A DNA stretch of 64,000 bases from Reyranella humidisoli. GTDB taxonomy: Bacteria > Pseudomonadota > Alphaproteobacteria > Reyranellales > Reyranellaceae. Shown in pieces: positions 46,442 to 55,393 of the stretch. The notes beneath the pieces were generated by a model. That model ran no database searches and was not told the DNA's origin. It was given only the letters and a program-made list of their open reading frames with translations. The stretch's first letter is position 1. Each line of letters starts with the position of its first letter. The stretch covers positions 967,174 to 1,031,173 of the forward strand of contig NZ_JAHOPB010000002.1 in the NCBI RefSeq assembly GCF_019039055.1. The letters are read 5' to 3'. The position numbers and the translations under genes are program-made.

Positions 46442-47329
46442 TCAGCCTCCCCGCCGGCCGGCGCGGCCGAGGATGCCCTGAGGCATCAGGATCATGATGA
46501 TGATCAACACGGAGAAGGCGACGACGTCCTTGTAGCTCGACGAGATGCCGATGATGGCCAGCGATTCGACCAGGCCCAGGGTGAGGCCGCCTACGGCCGC
46601 GCCCAGCGGATTGGTGAGGCCGCCCAGCACGGCGGCGGCGAAACCCTTGAGGGTGAGGTTGAGGCCGAGCTGGTAGTCGACGCCGATCAGCGGCGTCACG
46701 AGGATGCCGCCCAGCGCACCCAGCAGGCCGCCGAGTACGAAAGTGAAAGTGCGCATGCGGCCGACGTCGATGCCGGTGGTCGCCGCACCGTCGGCATCGA
46801 TCGAGGCCGCCATCATCGACAGGCCGATCGTGGTGCGGTGGTAGAAGGCGCGCAGCGCCAGGGTGGCGCCGATGCCGATGGCGATCAGCCACAGCGCGTG
46901 GAACTGGATGACGGCGTCGAGGATGATCAGCACGCCCTCGCCGCCAAGTGGCGGCAGGAGGTGACCATCGCGGCCGATGAAGAAGAGCACGCTGGCCGAC
47001 AGGGTGAGGGCGAGGCCGATGGTCAGCAGCAGGAAGCTATCCTCGCTCGCGTTCTTCCTGGCCATGTAACGCACGAAGGCGACCTCGATGAAGGCGCCGA
47101 CCAGGGCGCCTGCAATCGCGCCGCCAGCGATGGCGGCCGGGTAAGGCCAGCCTGTCTTGGTCAGCAGCAGCACGGTGGTCATGGCGCCGATGACGGCGAA
47201 CTCGCCCTGCATGGCGTTGATCACGCGGCTGCCCTTGAAGATGGCGGAGAGGCCCATGCCGACGAGCGCGTAGACGATGCCATTCGTCACGCCCGCGAAG
47301 ATGGCCTGAAGGACCAGGCTCAATGTCAT
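46442..47329 (-). CDS. livH: Branched-chain amino acid-type ABC transporter, permease LivH
   Basis: The 295-residue integral membrane protein begins SLVLQAIFAGVTNGIVYALVGMGLS and has the LivH hallmark GEFAVIGAMTTVLL. The coupling loop reads AASIDADGAATTGIDV. It pairs with LivM. It lies 64 bases downstream of livK, a usual gap that can hold a hairpin lowering expression of the membrane genes relative to the binding protein. Confidence 0.95.
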   Translation of the reverse strand: MTLSLVLQAIFAGVTNGIVYALVGMGLSAIFKGSRVINAMQGEFAVIGAMTTVLLLTKTGWPYPAAIAGGAIAGALVGAFIEVAFVRYMARKNASEDSFLLLTIGLALTLSASVLFFIGRDGHLLPPLGGEGVLIILDAVIQFHALWLIAIGIGATLALRAFYHRTTIGLSMMAASIDADGAATTGIDVGRMRTFTFVLGGLLGALGGILVTPLIGVDYQLGLNLTLKGFAAAVLGGLTNPLGAAVGGLTLGLVESLAIIGISSSYKDVVAFSVLIIIMILMPQGILGRAGRRGG

Positions 47330-47393
47330 GAAGGGATGCTTCCGCGCGAGAGGGCAGCGCAGGTCCGGGAAGGGACCTGCGCCGCTGGTTTCG

Positions 47394-48530
47394 CTACTGC
47401 GTGACGCGGAACGGCGTGCGCGTGTACTTGCCGCCGACCAGCTTCGAGAAGATGAAGCTCGAGATCGGAATGCCGGTCATGTCGTCGGCGGAGAAGTCGT
47501 AGTTGGCCAGGACGCCGGAGTAGGGCGCCTTCATCGCCTCGCAGAGCTTCTCGCCCGTGGCGTCGGCGCCGGCCTTGTTGAGGGCCGCCGCGATGATTTG
47601 GGCGGCATCCCAAGCCGCTGCCTCGTAGTTCTTCGGCGTGGAGTTGTAGGCCTGCTTGTAGAGCTCGACGAAGGCCTTCTGGTGAGGCAGCGGATCCTCG
47701 CCGACCACGAATTCCGGGATCGCGATGTTGTCCGCGGCCGGTCCCATCGCGTTCACGTACTCATAGGACGAGGAGCCGATCGCGGCGATCACCGGCTGGG
47801 TGATCTGGATCTGCTTGACGTTGCGGAACGGCGTGGCCGAGGTGGCGATGATGAACACCGCCTCCGGCTGGGCCGCCTTGACCTTGGCCGCCTGCGTCGT
47901 GGTGTCGGTGGCGCCGATCTCGAACTTCTCGACCGCGACCAGCTTGATGCCGTACTTGTCGGCGAGCGGGCGCAACTCGGCCATCACGACGTTGCCGTAG
48001 CCCGCGTCGTGCAGCACGCCGACCTTGGTCGCCTTGATGCTCTTGGCATATTCGAGCAGCGCGGTGGCGTTCAGGCGCTGCGGCGGCAGCACATGAGCCA
48101 CGCACTTGCGCTCGCGCTCGACCGCCGGGCCGATGCCGGTGAAGGCGATCTGCGGGATCTTGTTGGCATGCGTCACGCCGCCGACGGCGACGGTGCTGGC
48201 GGTCAGCGACGGTCCGAGCAGGGCCTGGACCTTCTGTCCGAAGATCAGGTCGTTGGCCTTGCTGAGCGCGGTGTCGGGATTGGAAGCATCGTCTTCGACG
48301 ATGAACTTGATCGGCCGGCCCTTGATGCCGCCCTTGGCGTTGATGTCCTTTTCGGCCAGCAGCAGGCCGTTGCGCTCGGGCACGCCGAGGCCGGCGCCGG
48401 CGCCGGTGACGGAGACGATGGCGCCGATCTTGACCGGCTCACCCGAGGTCTGCGCCTGGACGGCGAAGGCCGATAGTCCGACCAGCGCCGTGGCGCCGGC
48501 CAACTTTGCAATGAACGATGACAGTGACAT
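47394..48530 (-). CDS. livK: Branched-chain amino acid-type ABC transporter, substrate-binding protein LivK-like
   Basis: The 378-residue periplasmic protein has a signal peptide (LAGATALVGLSAFAVQA) and the Leu/Ile/Val-binding fold: VKIGAIVSVTGAGAGLGVPERNG, GPSLTASTVAVGGVTHANKIP, VLHDAGYGN and AWDAAQIIAAALNKAG. Relatives bind amino acids, amides or aromatic acids. The neighbours (an acyl-CoA-dehydrogenase-like flavoprotein upstream and a GMC alcohol oxidase at the operon end) make an uncommon organic acid or aromatic more likely than leucine (inference). GGAGG stands before its ATG. Confidence 0.93.
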   Translation of the reverse strand: MSLSSFIAKLAGATALVGLSAFAVQAQTSGEPVKIGAIVSVTGAGAGLGVPERNGLLLAEKDINAKGGIKGRPIKFIVEDDASNPDTALSKANDLIFGQKVQALLGPSLTASTVAVGGVTHANKIPQIAFTGIGPAVERERKCVAHVLPPQRLNATALLEYAKSIKATKVGVLHDAGYGNVVMAELRPLADKYGIKLVAVEKFEIGATDTTTQAAKVKAAQPEAVFIIATSATPFRNVKQIQITQPVIAAIGSSSYEYVNAMGPAADNIAIPEFVVGEDPLPHQKAFVELYKQAYNSTPKNYEAAAWDAAQIIAAALNKAGADATGEKLCEAMKAPYSGVLANYDFSADDMTGIPISSFIFSKLVGGKYTRTPFRVTQ

Positions 48531-48578
48531 TCTTCTTTCCTCCCACTCGTTGAACTTCTTTGTGGCCGTGGCTTCTGG

Positions 48579-49823
48579 TTAGAGCAGCGGCGGCGGTCCG
48601 GCCATGCCGAGCGCGTGTTGTCCGAACAATGAACCCTGAACGTCGGTCGAGAACATGACGTGTGCGTTGGCTGCGTGCGCATCGCGGAACAGGCGTTGCA
48701 TGGAACCGCCGAGGTACAGCCCGCTCGATCCGGCGATTCCCATCAGGATGTCGACGGACTCGAGGCAGAGCCGGGCCGAGAAGAATGCGTCGCGGCGATA
48801 GCGCAGCTTGTCCTCATGCGTCGGCTCGGCGCCCGAACGCGCGACGGTCATGGCGTGCTCGCAGGCGCGACGCATCATCATCTCGGCGGTGTCGATCCGC
48901 ACGCTGGCCTCGGCAACCTTGATCTGCACGGACTGGCTGGCGCCCACCGGCTGGCCCGTCGTCGTCGCGTTCCGCTTGCGCGCCGCGCCGACCACCGTCT
49001 CGTAGGCGCCCTGGGCGCAACCCAGCAGGACGCCCGACAGGACATAGGGGCCGAGCGCCAGCATGGGCAGGCGGAACAGGGGCGACGTATTGACGGCGGA
49101 ACCCGGGTGCGGCTTGCCGTTCAACGACCGGGCCGAGAGCGTGCGCTGGTCGGGCACGAAGAGGTTCTTGACCGCCACGTCCTTGGAGCCGGTGCCGGAG
49201 AGGCCCATGGCATGCCAGGTGTCGACGATCTCGTACTGCGAGCGATGGATCAAGGCGAAGCGCTGGTCGACCGGCGGGCCGTCCTCACTCTCGCGCACCA
49301 TGAAGGCCAGCATGTTCCAGTCGGAGTTGTCGACGCCGGAGGAAAGCGGCCATCGCCCCGAGACCTCGTACCCACCCTCGACCTTGCGGCCGCGACCGGC
49401 CGGGAAGATCAGCGAGGTGGCGATCAAAACGTCGGGTGAGCCGTTCCAGAGTTCGTCCTGCGCCTCAGGGTGAAAATAGCCCAGCATCCAGTGATGGCTG
49501 CTGAGATTGCCGAGGTTCCAGGCGGTCGACGGGCAGACGCGCGCGACCTCGGCGCAGGTATCGACCAGGATACCGATGTCGAGGTCCGCCCCGCCGACGC
49601 GCGCCGGCTGGACCATGCGGAAGAGGCCGGTGCGGTGCAGGTCGCGCTCGGTGTCGTCGGGCAGGCGGCGCAGCGTCTCGCAGGCCTCGGCGCGGGCGGC
49701 GATCGTCGGCACCAGCGCGCGCGCGCGGTCGAGCATTTCCGAGTAGGTTACGCCTGTGAAAGAGACCGGCGTGTTGGGCAACGTCGCCGACGGTGTCCAG
49801 TCGGCGGCCCGCTTGGTCCGCAT
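48579..49823 (-). CDS. Acyl-CoA-dehydrogenase-like flavin monooxygenase (HsaA/DszC type)
   Basis: The 414-residue protein has the acyl-CoA dehydrogenase fold but the sequence pattern of flavin-dependent monooxygenases: LFRMVQPARVGGADLDIGILVDTCAEVARVCPSTAWNLGN, SSHHWMLGYF, GYEVSGRWPLSSGVDNSDW and a C-terminal GSSGLYLGGSMQRLFRDAHAANAHV. Such proteins hydroxylate phenols or sulfur heterocycles with reduced flavin supplied by a reductase. The ATG at 49823 follows GGGAGGA by seven bases; a longer frame begins at 49880. It opens the liv operon and is divergent from a VOC gene across the paired dyads at 49887-49921. Confidence 0.85.
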   Translation of the reverse strand: MRTKRAADWTPSATLPNTPVSFTGVTYSEMLDRARALVPTIAARAEACETLRRLPDDTERDLHRTGLFRMVQPARVGGADLDIGILVDTCAEVARVCPSTAWNLGNLSSHHWMLGYFHPEAQDELWNGSPDVLIATSLIFPAGRGRKVEGGYEVSGRWPLSSGVDNSDWNMLAFMVRESEDGPPVDQRFALIHRSQYEIVDTWHAMGLSGTGSKDVAVKNLFVPDQRTLSARSLNGKPHPGSAVNTSPLFRLPMLALGPYVLSGVLLGCAQGAYETVVGAARKRNATTTGQPVGASQSVQIKVAEASVRIDTAEMMMRRACEHAMTVARSGAEPTHEDKLRYRRDAFFSARLCLESVDILMGIAGSSGLYLGGSMQRLFRDAHAANAHVMFSTDVQGSLFGQHALGMAGPPPLL

Positions 49824-49886
49824 ATCGAATTCCTCCCGGCGGCGTACCGCTTGTTCTTGCTCCGACGATGCTTGCGTCACGCGGTC

Positions 49887-49921
49887 AGGTCAAGTGACCT
49901 AATTTGTTGGTCGATTGACCA
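49887..49921. promoter_or_regulatory. Two tandem inverted repeats, probable TetR operators
   Basis: AGGTCA-AG-TGACCT (49887-49900) and TGGTC-GATT-GACCA (49908-49921) share a GGTC-GACC core. Their centres are 21 bases apart, two helical turns. They lie between the divergent starts of the monooxygenase-liv operon and the VOC gene. A TetR gene lies just past the VOC gene, so its product is the natural candidate ligand-released repressor. Confidence 0.6.
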
Positions 49922-49978
49922 TGTCGTGTGCGATCACGATACTTCGCCTCAACGGAACAGCTCTCGGGAGGAGCGGAC

Positions 49979-50425
49979 ATGGCGATCAAGGTGCTGGAAC
50001 TTCATCATCAGGGCGTGCGTATCGGCGCCGACGACAAGACGATCGAAGACCTCAAGAATTTCTACACCGGCGTGCTCGGCCTGGAGCATGACAGCGGCCG
50101 TCCGGAAATCCCGGGCATTCCCGGCATGTGGATCAACATCGGCGAGGTGGGGCAGATCCATCTGATCGGCGGCGACCTGCCGTCACCCTTCGCCCAGGGG
50201 CCCGGCAAGGATCCGACCACGCCGCACGTCGCTCTGGCCGTCGAGAACATCGTCGAGACCAAGGCAGAACTCGACCGGCTCGGCGCGGACTACTGGTCGC
50301 TCAAGGGCGCGACGGGGCCCGATGCCGAGCAGCTCTTCCTCAAGGATCCGTGCGGCAACATGGTCGAGCTCCACCAGTTCGACAAATGCCGCTGCCGGTT
50401 GAAGAGCCGCGTGAAGGCCGCTTAG
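49979..50425 (+). CDS. VOC-family protein
   Basis: The 148-residue one-module VOC protein reads VLELHHQGVRIGADDKTIEDLKNFYTGVLGL, GMWINIGEVGQIHLIGGD, and FLKDPCGNMVELHQF, with likely metal residues His (LHHQG), His (QIHLIGG) and Glu (VELHQ). GGGAGGAG precedes the ATG by five bases. It is divergent from the monooxygenase-liv operon and could open a ring or remove a product of that pathway (inference). Its end overlaps the convergent TetR gene by four bases. Confidence 0.87.
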   Translation: MAIKVLELHHQGVRIGADDKTIEDLKNFYTGVLGLEHDSGRPEIPGIPGMWINIGEVGQIHLIGGDLPSPFAQGPGKDPTTPHVALAVENIVETKAELDRLGADYWSLKGATGPDAEQLFLKDPCGNMVELHQFDKCRCRLKSRVKAA

Positions 50426-51120
50426 CGTTCCACCGGCGCGGCGAGGCCGGCGCAGACGAACGGCACGATCTCGCGGATGGCGGTTTCCATGTCCGCGGGA
50501 TCGCACCTTCCCTGGGAGATCGATTCCAGGCGGCCGGGCTGCAGCAGCGTCCAGACGTAGGCGCCCATCATGAAGTAGTAGCGCCAGTAGAGCGTCTTCG
50601 CCGGGATCTTCGGCAAGGCGCGCTGGATGGCCTCGACGTAGAGCGCATTGGTCTCGTCGTAGATGTCGGCGCGCACAATGCTGGCGGTGTCGTCAGGGTC
50701 GGTGAAGAGGCGCGCGTGCATCTGCATCGAGGTGCGGCGCTGGCTGCCGGCACGCGGCTCGGCCATCAGCAGCGGACGGACCAGCGCATCGACCAGCACG
50801 TCGAGCGGGACGATGCCGCGCGGATAGCGGGCCTGGGCCTCCAGCAGTAACTGCCGCCGCCGTTCCGTGACCTCGGTGCCGTGCCGGGCGACGACCGCCT
50901 CGAAGATCGCGCGCTTGGACTCGAAGTAGTAGTGGAGCTGTCCCACGTTCACGCGGGCACGGCTGGCGATGGCGCGGGTGGTCGTGCCGCCGTAGCCGAC
51001 ACGCCCGAAGAGTTCCTCCGCCACGTCCAGGATGCGTTCCGGCAGGTTGGGGCGGGTGGCGCGCCTGCGAGGTGTCGCGGCCCGTTGCGTCTTTTTCTTG
51101 CCGATCGTCTGTCTCGCCAC
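50422..51120 (-). CDS. TetR-family transcriptional regulator
   Basis: The 232-residue protein has a basic arm (GKKKTQRAATPRRRATRP), the TetR helix-turn-helix LDVAEELFGRVGYGGTTTRAI and recognition run RARVNVGQLHYYFESKRAIF, and a helical ligand domain. It probably represses from the two dyads at 49887-49921. Its own upstream region (51121-51220) shows no copy of that dyad, so autoregulation is not evident. It is divergent from the aldo/keto reductase gene. Confidence 0.9.
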   Translation of the reverse strand: MARQTIGKKKTQRAATPRRRATRPNLPERILDVAEELFGRVGYGGTTTRAIASRARVNVGQLHYYFESKRAIFEAVVARHGTEVTERRRQLLLEAQARYPRGIVPLDVLVDALVRPLLMAEPRAGSQRRTSMQMHARLFTDPDDTASIVRADIYDETNALYVEAIQRALPKIPAKTLYWRYYFMMGAYVWTLLQPGRLESISQGRCDPADMETAIREIVPFVCAGLAAPVER

Positions 51121-51220
51121 GCTGCATCCTGCTGGAAATTGCCGGGCCTCTCTTAGAGCGAAGTCGTCGGATTTTCCATGGCGGCTGCGGAGCGGCCGGC
51201 CGGCATGCTAGACAGGAGGC

Positions 51221-52191
<971 letters not shown>

Positions 52192-52195
<4 letters not shown>

Positions 52196-52881
52196 CCGGG
52201 CTCCAGCCCCTTCGCACGGAAGAGCGCCCTGGCGTCGGCCGTGCGAAGGCTTTCGATGAAGGCCTTTGCCAGCACGGGCTGCGTGCTATCGGCCGGTATG
52301 CTGGCCACGAACGTCGTGACCATGTGCAGGTCACCGGGCAGGGTGCCGACGATCTCGATGCCAGGGACGCTCAGGAGTTCCGGCACCTGCTGAACGGCGA
52401 GATCTGCCTCTCCCGTGGACAGGAACATGCCGGAATAGCCCGACGGCGGCGGGAACATCGTCTTTGCATTGACCTCTGCCACGATGCCCATCCGCTCCAG
52501 CAGCTTCGCAAAATGGATGCCACTGGCGCCGCCCGCCGCGGGATCGGTGTAGGAGATTGCCCGGGCCGCAAGCAGACTTCGCTTCAACGCCTCGGGCGTG
52601 GAGATGTCGGGTTTTGGTGCGCCGGCCTTCACTGCGATAGCCGTGGCCGAACTGGCGATCTCCGTATCGGACCCGGAGACGATCCCGCCGGAGACGAGCA
52701 GGGCGTCGGTGACTGCCCGGTTGAGGATCAACGCGTCGGCCATCTCGCCCGCCTGAAGCCGCTTCTGGAGAAGTGGCGCCGTGGCCCAGGTGAGGTCCAG
52801 TTCGCAGCCGTGCGCTCGCTCGAAGGCGGGCACGAGTTCCTCGACCACGCTCTGCACGGCGATCGCGCTGAAGACCTTCAT
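52192..52881 (-). CDS. ModA-like binding protein without signal peptide
   Basis: The 229-residue protein has the ModA-type fold: VFSAIAVQSVVEELVPAFERAHGCELDLTWATAPLLQKRLQAGEMADALIL, then SYTDPAAGGASGIHFAKLLERMGI and VPELLSVPGIEIVGTLPGD. It begins directly at the first strand, so it has no signal peptide and should stay in the cytoplasm. In this it differs from modA at 23740. The start ATG 52881 fits the fold; the in-frame sequence before it is not protein-like. Its ligand and role are unknown. No transporter genes are near. Confidence 0.8.
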
Positions 52882-52915
52882 GTCGAACCACCAAACGTCT
52901 TTTTCAGAGGGAGGG

Positions 52916-52932
52916 CCGCCGCAACGCGGCGG
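52916..52932 (-). other. Hairpin between the zinc-ribbon gene and the ModA-like gene
   Basis: CCGCCGC (52916-52922) pairs with GCGGCGG (52926-52932) around a three-base loop, 14 bases after the zinc-ribbon stop on the minus strand. There is no T-run, so it is not a classic terminator. It may weaken read-through into the ModA-like gene. Confidence 0.4.
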
Positions 52933-52945
52933 AGCGATAGCGCAG

Positions 52946-53125
52946 TCAGGCGTCGGCGGTGACGCTGGCGGTACTGCCGCAATGCTCGCAGCGCGGGCTG
53001 TCCACCAGGCGCAGGCCGCGACAGCCGGGGCAGACACCGAGATCGAACCGGCCGATTCGAGGGAGTGCGTTTCCGTTCGGCGCCGGAGCCGTAAACAGGT
53101 TGCGCAGCATGTCCCGCCAGTTCAT
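52946..53125 (-). CDS. Small zinc-ribbon protein
   Basis: The 59-residue protein has a short N-terminal helix (NWRDMLRNLFTAP) and one zinc-ribbon with paired cysteines CPGC and CEHC 16 residues apart. It is probably a small metal-binding accessory. The ATG overlaps the ybaK stop (ATGA), so the two are made together. No function is assigned to such pairs; the ribbon could bring YbaK to RNA or the ribosome, which is speculation. Confidence 0.7.
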   Translation of the reverse strand: MNWRDMLRNLFTAPAPNGNALPRIGRFDLGVCPGCRGLRLVDSPRCEHCGSTASVTADA

Positions 53126-53613
53126 GGCTGCGCGGCTTCCGCGGGTGTGCCGGGCCGCTCGCAGACGTCTATCCATTCGGCGCCGACAAGCGAGGCCATG
53201 CGCTCTGGCGCGATGCGGACCGCCGAGTTGGTCGAGCCGGCGGCAGGGACGACCTCGTCGAATTCCTTCAGTGAGATGTCACAATAGACCGGGAGGGGTG
53301 TCGCGAGGCCGAACGGGCAGACGCCGCCCACGGGATGACCCGTCAGCATCACGACCTCATCGGCGCCCAGCATGCGTGGCTTGCCGCCCAGCACACCCTT
53401 GATCTTGCGATTGTTCAGCCGCGCATCCCCGGAGGTCACGATCAGCAATGCGCGATCCTTGATGCGCAGCGACAGGGTCTTGGCGATCTGTGCCGGAACG
53501 ACGCCGTGGCCGCGCGCCGCCATCTCGACGGTGGCGGTGCTGGCATCCAGTTCAAGGACCTCCAGATCCGGCGCGTTTCGGGCGAGGAACGTACGTACTG
53601 CTTCGACGGTCAT
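53122..53613 (-). CDS. YbaK/EbsC-family aminoacyl-tRNA deacylase-like protein
   Basis: The 163-residue protein matches the YbaK/ProX editing family: VVPAQIAKTLSLRIKDRALLIVTSGDARLNNRKIKGVLGG with the conserved Lys in IAKTL, then TGHPVGGVCPFG and VYCDISLKEFDEVVPAAGS. Members remove wrongly attached amino acids (Cys, Ala, Ser) from tRNA. The ATG at 53613 is the family start; the longer frame above it translates a dispersed repeat. It is followed by the zinc-ribbon gene with a four-base overlap. Confidence 0.92.
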   Translation of the reverse strand: MTVEAVRTFLARNAPDLEVLELDASTATVEMAARGHGVVPAQIAKTLSLRIKDRALLIVTSGDARLNNRKIKGVLGGKPRMLGADEVVMLTGHPVGGVCPFGLATPLPVYCDISLKEFDEVVPAAGSTNSAVRIAPERMASLVGAEWIDVCERPGTPAEAAQP

Positions 53614-53620
53614 GGAAGCG

Positions 53621-53649
53621 AAAGGTCCCTCACTTCGTTCGGGATGACA
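53621..53649. repeat. Half-copy of the dispersed repeat, next to the ybaK start
   Basis: Apart from two bases near its first end, this 29-base stretch is the same sequence as the right arm at 42317-42345 (read in reverse). It ends seven bases before the ybaK start codon, so it lies in the ybaK leader and provides the only GAGGGA-like ribosome site there. On the minus strand it reads as the known CHPERSEG peptide when mis-annotated as protein. Confidence 0.85.
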
Positions 53650-53767
53650 ACTCCATTGGGATGAGCGCCATATGGAACTTGTACCGCATGGTGGGCGGCA
53701 TCCCCGAATTTCGATGACAAATGGCACCGTGGCGGTACCGTCCGCCAACTCACCACGGGAGAAGCGC

Positions 53768-54610
53768 ATGCCGACGATCGACGCCCAGGTTCACTGCTAC
53801 GAACGCAATCATCCGGGTCGCCCGTGGACGGCCGTGCTGGCAGGACCGCCCGAGGTCACCGCCGAGGACATGATCAAGGCGATGGATGCCGTCGGCGTCG
53901 ATGGCGCACTGCTGGTTTCCGTTTACACGATGTACCGCTGGGACGAGAGCTACGCCGTTGGCGTCCAGAAGGCGCATCCCGGCCGGTTCGGCGTCATCAA
54001 GCCGGTCAATGCCAACGACCCGAAGGTCGAGGGCACGATCGCGGACTGGGCGGCGATGGACGGCACGGTCGCCATCCGCATCATGTTCACGCCGGAGATT
54101 TCGACCGACGCCGCCGATCCCGGCATCAACCGCGTGCTCGCCGCCGCAGCCAAGCACGACCTGCCGGTCAACCTGATGGCGCGGGGCCGCCTGCCGCAGG
54201 TGGGCGAACTCGCCAGGCGCAATCCCAATACGACTCTCGTGATCGACCATCTCGGCCTCGAGCAGCCGATGGCGCCACCGGCGCCGAAGGATCCGTGGCA
54301 CGAGCTGCCGCTGCTGCTGGAACTCGCCAAGAACCCGAACGTCGTCGTGAAGATCACCGGCGCCTGCACACTCAGCCACGAGAAGTTTCCCTACAAGGAC
54401 ATCTGGGATCCGCTGGGCCGTATCTTCGACGCCTTCACGCTGGACCGCTGCATGTGGGGCACAGACTGGACCCGCGCCGTGGCGCTGCTGACCTACAAGG
54501 AGGGCGTCGATTCCTTCCGCGTCACCGATCGCCTGTCCGACAGCGACCGCGCCACGCTGATGGGCGGCTCGCTGCAGAAGATCTACGGCTGGTCGCCGGC
54601 CAAGAAGTAG
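53768..54610 (+). CDS. Amidohydrolase family 2 protein
   Basis: The 280-residue TIM-barrel hydrolase begins TIDAQVHCYERNHPG, where DAQVH replaces the usual DxHxH metal motif, and continues with DGALLVSVYTMYRWDESYA, IDHLGLEQPM, VVVKITGAC and MWGTDWTRA with the metal Asp. Family members act as decarboxylases or lactonases on aromatic and sugar-acid intermediates (for example 2-pyrone-4,6-dicarboxylate hydrolase). The substrate is open. GGGAGAA precedes ATG 53768. The gene is not in an operon with its neighbours. Confidence 0.87.
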   Translation: MPTIDAQVHCYERNHPGRPWTAVLAGPPEVTAEDMIKAMDAVGVDGALLVSVYTMYRWDESYAVGVQKAHPGRFGVIKPVNANDPKVEGTIADWAAMDGTVAIRIMFTPEISTDAADPGINRVLAAAAKHDLPVNLMARGRLPQVGELARRNPNTTLVIDHLGLEQPMAPPAPKDPWHELPLLLELAKNPNVVVKITGACTLSHEKFPYKDIWDPLGRIFDAFTLDRCMWGTDWTRAVALLTYKEGVDSFRVTDRLSDSDRATLMGGSLQKIYGWSPAKK

Positions 54611-54622
54611 CGGGGTCGCGGC

Positions 54623-55327
54623 TCAGGGAAGGGCCAGGTCGCCCTTCCCGAGGGGCCGCTGCATCAGGACCGAATCCACCCAGCGGCCGAACTTGAAGCC
54701 GACGGCATCGAGCCTGCCGATCTGGCGAAATCCCTGGCTGCCGTGCAGGCCGATCGAGCCGGCGTTGGCACTGTCGCCGATGACGGCCAGCATCTGCCGC
54801 CACGGACCGTGCTCGCAGCGCTTGATCAGGGTCGACAGCAGTTCCCGGCCGATCCCGTGGCCCGCAAAGCCGTCGCGGACATAAACCGAGTCCTCGATCG
54901 TGTGACGATAGGCCGGGCGCGGACGGTAGGCGGAGGCATAGCTGTAGCCCACGATGCGGCCGTCCATCTCGGCCACCAGATAGGGCAGGCCGAGCTTCAG
55001 CACGGCTTCGCGGCGGCCGATCATCTCGGCGACGCTGGGGGCAGCTTCCTCGAAGCTCGCCAGCCCGTGCAGCACATGGTGCGCATAGATTTCCTGCACG
55101 AAGCGCATGTCGCCTTCGCGGGCGTCGCGAACATCGACGGCCGTTCTCATCATCGTTCCTCCTGAAAGCACCTGCTCGCGCGACGGGCCGATGTCGGACA
55201 GGAGACGGTCGTCGAGGTTGCGCAGTGCTTCCTGCTGGCGCCTCTGCGACCAAGGCGAGCCGCCGATGTACCGACCGATCTCCATGACGGCGTCTCCGAA
55301 CCTGCTGCGACGTACCATGGGCGGCAC
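54623..55327 (-). CDS. DUF1127 segment fused to a GNAT acetyltransferase
   Basis: The 234-residue frame has two parts. Residues 20-52 (WSQRRQQEALRNLDDRLLSDIGPSREQ) match the small DUF1127 domain, an arginine-rich RNA-binding module in alphaproteobacteria. From residue 59 it is an N-acetyltransferase of the phosphinothricin/methionine sulfoximine type: VDVRDAREGDMRFVQEIYAHHVLHGLASFEE and a CoA site GHGIGRELLSTLIK. A perfect AGGAGG stands four bases before an internal ATG-ATG at 55151-55153, so the acetyltransferase could also be made alone. Whether one fused protein or two products are made cannot be told from sequence. Confidence 0.82.
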   Translation of the reverse strand: MPPMVRRSRFGDAVMEIGRYIGGSPWSQRRQQEALRNLDDRLLSDIGPSREQVLSGGTMMRTAVDVRDAREGDMRFVQEIYAHHVLHGLASFEEAAPSVAEMIGRREAVLKLGLPYLVAEMDGRIVGYSYASAYRPRPAYRHTIEDSVYVRDGFAGHGIGRELLSTLIKRCEHGPWRQMLAVIGDSANAGSIGLHGSQGFRQIGRLDAVGFKFGRWVDSVLMQRPLGKGDLALP

Positions 55328-55343
55328 TCTGCGGAAGGTAGAG

Positions 55344-55386
55344 CCATAAGAGAAATCTTGTTATCCTATGAAAACCATAAGAGAAA
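55344..55386. repeat. Two direct 12-base repeats upstream of the LysR gene
   Basis: CCATAAGAGAAA occurs at 55344-55355 and at 55375-55386, 31 bases apart, which is three helical turns. The second copy ends seven bases before the LysR start. They lie in an AT-rich gap between the divergent acetyltransferase and LysR genes, so they may be a LysR binding region. Confidence 0.55.
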
Positions 55387-55393
55387 ATTTGGA

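Noticed and set aside
53622..53769. N-terminal extension of YbaK containing CHPERSEG
   Set aside because: It is the translation of a dispersed repeat; the family start is the ATG at 53613.
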